A DNA stretch of 64,000 nucleotides from Paguma larvata (Eukaryota > Chordata > Mammalia > Carnivora > Viverridae): positions 13,249,370 through 13,313,369 of the forward strand of contig CM057831.1 of the NCBI GenBank assembly GCA_030068075.1, in the 5' to 3' direction. A program made the translations under genes and the position numbers. The notes beneath the pieces were generated by a model that had not been told where the DNA came from, did not search any database, and was given only the letters and a program-made list of their open reading frames with translations. Numbering within the stretch: the stretch's first letter is position 1; every line of letters begins with the position of its first letter. Below are positions 1-64,000 of this stretch, piece by piece.

Positions 1-499
1 TCAGCATCACTCGGTGTGGGCCATCACTCTTTTCCAAGCTTCCAGGAGCAGCCCTAGCGGTGAGTTTGCTCCACCCCTTGGGGTCCTCGCATGTTAAGGC
101 CTGTATCCCTAGAGAGTGCCCCCAAGTCCATAAACCTTCCCTCATTCTGTGTTATGGCGCAGTCCCCTTGGCCGAGCACCCTCACAATCCAATCCCGTGC
201 CAGGATGTGCTGGTAGGCCCTGTAGCTCCTTTGAGGTGTGGTCCCTTTCCTCCCTCATGAGGCCTGGCATGTCCTAGGCTGGGTCGTGCTGCCACTTGAC
301 CTTGATTATAGGCCCAGCAGTCAGAAGAGGAGTTGGGAGCAGCTTCTGAAGGGGAGGGAATCCTCTCTACTGTCTTCCTGTGCTGGGAGAAATGTTAGCT
401 CTTAATGAGGTGGAGTGGGCTGTGTCTGAGGGCTCAGAAATTTTGAGAACTCCAGAGAGTCAAAAATCTTTGGAGGTATCTACCCAGATAATGCCATCA

Positions 500-580
500 C
501 ACACACATATGTATATGTACACACCCATACGTATATATACGTATATGTGTGTGTATGTATGAATATATAACATTAAATAT
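500..580. repeat. AC/AT-rich simple repeat
   Basis: Alternating purine-pyrimidine tract with acacacatatgtatatgt, tacgtatatatacgtatatg and tgtgtgtatgtatg. It is imperfect and near-palindromic. Confidence 0.7.
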
Positions 581-1429
581 ACATATACAAGCTTTTTCCA
601 ATTAGGCTCTGATTTTGGCATAACAGAGCTGTCTCAGTTGAGCATGTGACATAGTCTTTATTAGCTCCAGTAGGCTCTCTGGAGCAAAACCACCCATTAC
701 AGAAGGCTTGCTTTTGGCGGAAAGTGCTGGGCTCTTGTCCCACCACCTGCCCAATCACTGGCTGGGAGCCACCCCAGGAAGAGCGCGCCCTTGGCTCCTA
801 GGCTGAGGCTGACCCTGAAGGAGGTACCAGCGGGAGCCTGATGGCCAAGCGTGCATACTTCTCACTACACCAATTCCCACTGGTTCAAATCTGACCACCT
901 CTGTCACAGAAAAGGTACAGGAAACCTAAGAAAATAGAGCAGACCAAAAACAGCACGCAAGGCCCCTTCCACTTGTTTTTAGGGAATTACATTTTCTGGT
1001 TTTGTTGGAGGCGTCCTGCCTTCTGCCTGAAAAGCATCATCTATCCGTGCCTCCATCACAAAGCACACGCGTCTCGAGTTACTAGCTCCCAGCCACCCCC
1101 ACGCCACCTTTGGGCTAAATCTTGTCAAATATCTTTGCTCACTTCACACCTTCAACAAAATAAGCCCTCCTGCCGACATGGCACGAAAGGGTATTTTTTT
1201 TGTCCTTGCCCCATCTGGGACCACCGAACGTGCACTGACCGACTTCCCAGCCCACCCGGCAACAAGCCAGGCCAGCCCCTCCTCAAGCACCTGGCACGAG
1301 CACCCGGCTTCTCAAAGTCATTCTGACTCATTTACGCCACCATCTTGTATGTTTGGTTATGCCCGGGTGGCATTTGTCCCAGTCCTGCATCAAGAAGGAT
1401 GCATTTAATAGGGGCCAAAAGGGCTGGGA

Positions 1430-1437
1430 TATAAATA
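1430..1437 (+). promoter_or_regulatory. TATA-box-like motif, candidate TECTA promoter
   Basis: TATAAATA within gggatataaatacccttgag. A start site about 30 bases downstream would give a first exon near 1460. Possible donors further down are aacag|gttagt at about 2731 and caggcag|gtatat at about 3111. This is inference from motif and position only. Confidence 0.25.
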
Positions 1438-3964
1438 CCCTTGAGTGGGTGAAGAAAGAAAACCAGAGCCATTATTACGCCACCCGCGGTTTTTCAAATC
1501 GAGCCAACCATTTTGCTTTAAGACATTTAGGTTGAGTAGAGGAGTAAAGACTTAATAAAGACTGGGCAAGGAGAAAGTCTTTCTAGGAGGGCTTGGATTT
1601 GCCTTTAATCTTACTTTAAATCGGACTTTAAATGTTAGGACAACTTGCTCAAGGCCGGGCTTGGGTTTTTCTGTACAGTGGGGCTTTTCAATGACCCGTC
1701 AGAGAAAAATTGGGAGTAATCTGGAAATATTTTGACTGACTTTCTGCCTTCGGCAACTTACCTCATTCTGCATCGAACGTAGCGTGTTTTTACTTTGCTC
1801 ACAATGCCTCTTAAATGATTTGCTCACTGTGGATTTTTGTCAGAGGGCATCTATCCCCCCCACCCCTCCCTCCGAGGACCCTCAGGGGGCCTCAGTGGAG
1901 GTTTTCCAGGACACGGTATGGTTTTGCCCTAGTGGAAGGGCATGGTTTGCACTGCTTACCGCCTTTGGGTTTGTGGGGATAGCGCCCTGGCCTATGACAC
2001 TGCTCAGCGGCGTATCAGAGAGAAAAGGGAAGGAATCAAAACCTAGAAAAGTTTGAGAAAGTTCCTTTAAATACTTCGTGCATACCTGCGAAAAAGAACA
2101 GAGTACAGCCTACCCGTGGCCACTGTTCAAAACCAGAGGGGGCAGGGGAGGGGGGAGGGGGACGACTTCAGTAGAAAACCAACTTCATTTAAATGTTAGA
2201 GGCAGCAGCTTTGTTTGGAGTTTTAATCCCATGCCGGTGGATGCTAATTCTGTAACTTTATACAGTTGCCTTTTTTTTTTTTTTTTTTGGGTACAAAGGT
2301 AGAAGGGGGGTTTTCTTTTGTGTTTTTCAGTGCAAAGTGATTCCGATCAGAAAGGACCAAGGTTTCAGCTCCGAGTCCCTGACATTTCCATCTGAATCTA
2401 CTTTTTTTTTTTTTTTAAGAGGGGGAAAGAAAGGTCTAGTTTTTCAGGAAAAGAGCCTCTCTACGCAATCCTGAAACTGATCTTTAGATTTACTTTTCCT
2501 TAATCAATAGAAAAAAACCTTTGATTGCAACTCAACACTCATCTGACTCTAGCGCGGGACTAACGGAATTTTTGGTTTTACGAGGCGGGGATTCAGACAT
2601 CATTTCAGGAATCAGAAATAATTGGCAGCAAGTAGGGGAGAACTGACATGAATTCTTGTCGTACCTAATTTTTGCCTGGTTTCCCAAGATTTGGCTTAAT
2701 ATTTCTGACAGTTCCTCCAGTCTCTGCAGAACAGGTTAGTGACATTTTTCATAAATACAAATACTTAAATGAATCCTCCTTACCGCTCTCTGAACTGTTT
2801 CCCTAAAGGCTCAAGTCTTAACCTTGCACGGCAGCTCCCTCTGCCAAAGCTGTTTGTGGTCTCTGTTAGTCTTAACTACCATTTTCAGCAAACGGACTAA
2901 TATTTATTGGTTGCTTGAGCTTTAGCGTGTATGCCTGACGTTGAAGATTTACAATAAAACTCTCCCAGGGTAAATTCACTGATTTTCCATGAAAACGTGG
3001 CTGAAAAATTGCAATCGTTTCCAATAATAAGAGGAGGGATTTTTTTATTTTTTGAGAATTCTACCGGGAGCAAACTCCAGGGTCTACCTATGCACTTGGT
3101 TCCCAGGCAGGTATATGCCGAACTTGGAGCTTTGCACGTGTGTCTGCATCTCAGCTTTGTGGAACGGCACAGACCGTCCACGCTCCTAACGGAGGGCAAA
3201 GCTGCCAGTTCCATAATTGTAACCAAAATGAAAACAAGCTCACTTTTGTGATGTTCCTTCTTTAATTAATTTGCTGGAACTAATTACTTGCTGCGTACTG
3301 GATTCTATTTTTATTGTAATTCCAAGGAGCAACCTTGGCGTTTTTCCTTTTTATTACCAATGTGTCTATCATTCCTTTCACTGTGGAAAGTCAGTGGACA
3401 GAGGCTTCTTCTATTGCCTGTAAATCTGGTCCGTACTTCAAAATGATGGATTGGCTCCATACTATAGAGAAGGCGATGACAAAACTCTAAATCCTCCTCT
3501 CCTACCTGCAGAAATACATTGTGCTTTAATCAACTTTTATTTGATCCTGATTGAAAGCTATTTTAAAAAGGAGGAGAGCCAGGTCTCACAGAGGGCGACT
3601 GCTTGTTCTAGAGACACAACACAGGACCTGCCTCTTTAGAGTCTGGTCCTCTTTCTGGTCCTGTTTCTCGTGCTGAGTAGTTACAGCATAGACGCCTGTC
3701 CTTTACCCATTGCCACCTTCATTGATTCCATATAATTTCCTGCAATTTGAATGATCTTATTATACTTCCAAACTGGCATCTTGTGGGGGAGTCTAATTCG
3801 TTCCTGAAGCGTTGAACTTGGGAGGACCTGCCGGCATTCAGGGAATTTCAACCTGCTGCCGAACTGTTGATGTCGTTATGTGAATTTGTTCTATGATGGT
3901 TGTGACGCGGCTTGGGATTTGCCGCCAGACGCGCCTGGTGTTCTATTTACTCTGGCAAGCTGGG

Positions 3965-3999
3965 GATTTTCTTTTTCTTTTTCTTTTTAAAATTCCAGG
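3965..3999 (+). promoter_or_regulatory. TECTA: Probable 3' splice acceptor just before the TECTA start codon
   Basis: A pyrimidine tract made of CTTTTT units runs to aattccag, with the AG at 3997-3998 and the ATG at 4000. This looks like a good acceptor and suggests an upstream non-coding exon. The human gene, as I recall, also has a non-coding first exon. No transcript evidence is available here. Confidence 0.55.
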
Positions 4000-63279
<59,280 letters not shown>

Positions 63280-64000
63280 GTGAGTGACACCTGCCACCTC
63301 CCCTTCCCGAGGGGGAGGCCTGGTGGCCGCGCCGCAGGGGTGCCGGGGCGGAGCGCACGCGGCCTGCGCTAGTTAGAGACCCACGGAGCGAAGCTTTCAC
63401 AAGCATCATCGAAGCAGAACGAGGAAGCGAACTGACATCATCAAAGTAGGCTAATGTTTCTCTCCTCCCAGCTACATCCTTTTCTTCAATAAATTCTAAC
63501 ACCGAAACGCGTACATGCCTAGAATCAGCCGCTTCCATCTGCGGCCACGTTCGACATCACAGAATTCCCAATTGATCTTTTAGACTCACGGGGGGGGGGG
63601 GGGGGGGGGGCGGTAAAGTAGTTTGACGAAAACAGAAAGCCTCAGAGCGAGAGTGCCGGGTGCTATAAAGGCAGATTAGTTGGTTCTGAAGAAACAAGTG
63701 CAGTGTCTGAAGCCAACGGTACCTAACGGGGACCCCCGGGCCCTGCTCCTAACCACGGCCCCCCGGGGAGGTAGACAAGGCCTGGTCCCCGCTGGGCGCA
63801 CCCGTGATGTCGGCCCAAAGCGGGGCTGCTTTGTACCCCTAGCTCCTCGCGCTCGCCTGAACCAAGGGACTCAGGGGGCACGCGTTCGATGTAACATCAT
63901 CACTGACTGGAAGATTCCATAGGAGGTGCTGTTCAAGAGCTTCACCTGAGCAGATAAAATGTTTCCCTGTGTTTCTGTAGTGCTCATTAGCCTGTGTTTA
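63280..64000 (+). other. TECTA intron 16, 5' part (runs off the window)
   Basis: No coding exon recognised up to the window end, so the next TECTA exon, which starts the ZP region, lies outside. Holds a run of 21 G at 63590-63610. Confidence 0.8.
63590..63610 (+). repeat. Homopolymer of 21 G
   Basis: Unbroken run between gactcac and cggtaaag. The longest G run in the window. Confidence 0.95.

Larger units (their letters stand above)
1..3998. other. Upstream non-coding region of TECTA
   Basis: No coding exon recognised. In human the upstream neighbour is TBCEL, but no TBCEL coding sequence was recognised here. The stretch holds an AT/CA simple repeat at about 500-580, T runs at 2271-2287 and 2402-2416, and no CAN-SINE. 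A TATAAATA at 1430-1437 is a promoter candidate. From about 1400 to 3990 there are no clear repeats and the sequence is fairly AT-rich. Confidence 0.7.

Noticed and set aside
1..3998. Possible 3' end of the upstream gene TBCEL
   Set aside because: No leucine-rich repeat or ubiquitin-like coding sequence was recognised and no clear poly-A site could be tied to it; it may lie further upstream.

Overview
The window is nuclear DNA from a mammalian carnivore, very probably a felid. Two things show this. Sixteen spliced exons on the + strand encode alpha-tectorin (TECTA), with residue numbering that matches human TECTA exactly. The introns also carry twelve copies of the carnivore tRNA-derived CAN-SINE (SINEC), most with the felid-type body: a head like ggcgcctgggtggctcag, then gctgacagctcagagcc, then an ATAAATAAA tail. 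The sequence alone does not give the species.

Layout: 1-3998 is upstream non-coding DNA holding the putative promoter and 5' UTR. The start codon is at 4000. Sixteen coding exons lie between 4000 and 63279, 5368 coding bases in all (1789 codons plus 1 base). The window ends inside the next intron. The remaining 3' part (ZP domain, GPI-anchor signal; about 366 codons in human) lies outside. Every junction is GT-AG and the reading frame stays open throughout, so this is an intact functional gene, not a pseudogene. No other protein-coding gene, RNA gene or CRISPR array is supported; the many short ORFs are chance frames, repeat frames or antisense shadows.

Protein architecture: signal peptide (exon 1), NIDO domain (exons 2-5), then four tandem VWD-C8 units separated by TIL/VWC-like cysteine-rich modules (exons 6-15), then a cysteine-rich linker (exon 16) leading to the ZP domain. 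Alpha-tectorin is a major non-collagenous glycoprotein of the tectorial membrane of the inner ear. Exon lengths and phases show that the VWD part grew by duplication of a two-exon cassette whose last copy was later split by two extra introns.

Non-coding content: the first 17 kb and the interval 33-49 kb have no CAN-SINE, while 49-62 kb has eight. Introns also hold old L1 pieces (including a three-level nest at 47.4-49.9 kb), L2 and MIR fossils, a MER5A-like element, a solo LTR, another DNA-transposon fossil that ends beside the exon 14 acceptor, and several long G runs.

No exotic new system was found. The best leads are a tandem NAGNAG acceptor at exon 16 whose distal choice makes an immediate stop, an inverted SINE pair around exon 15, the two VWD domains that lack the vicinal CGLC pair, the cassette structure, and a few repeat-free intronic blocks that look like regulatory elements.
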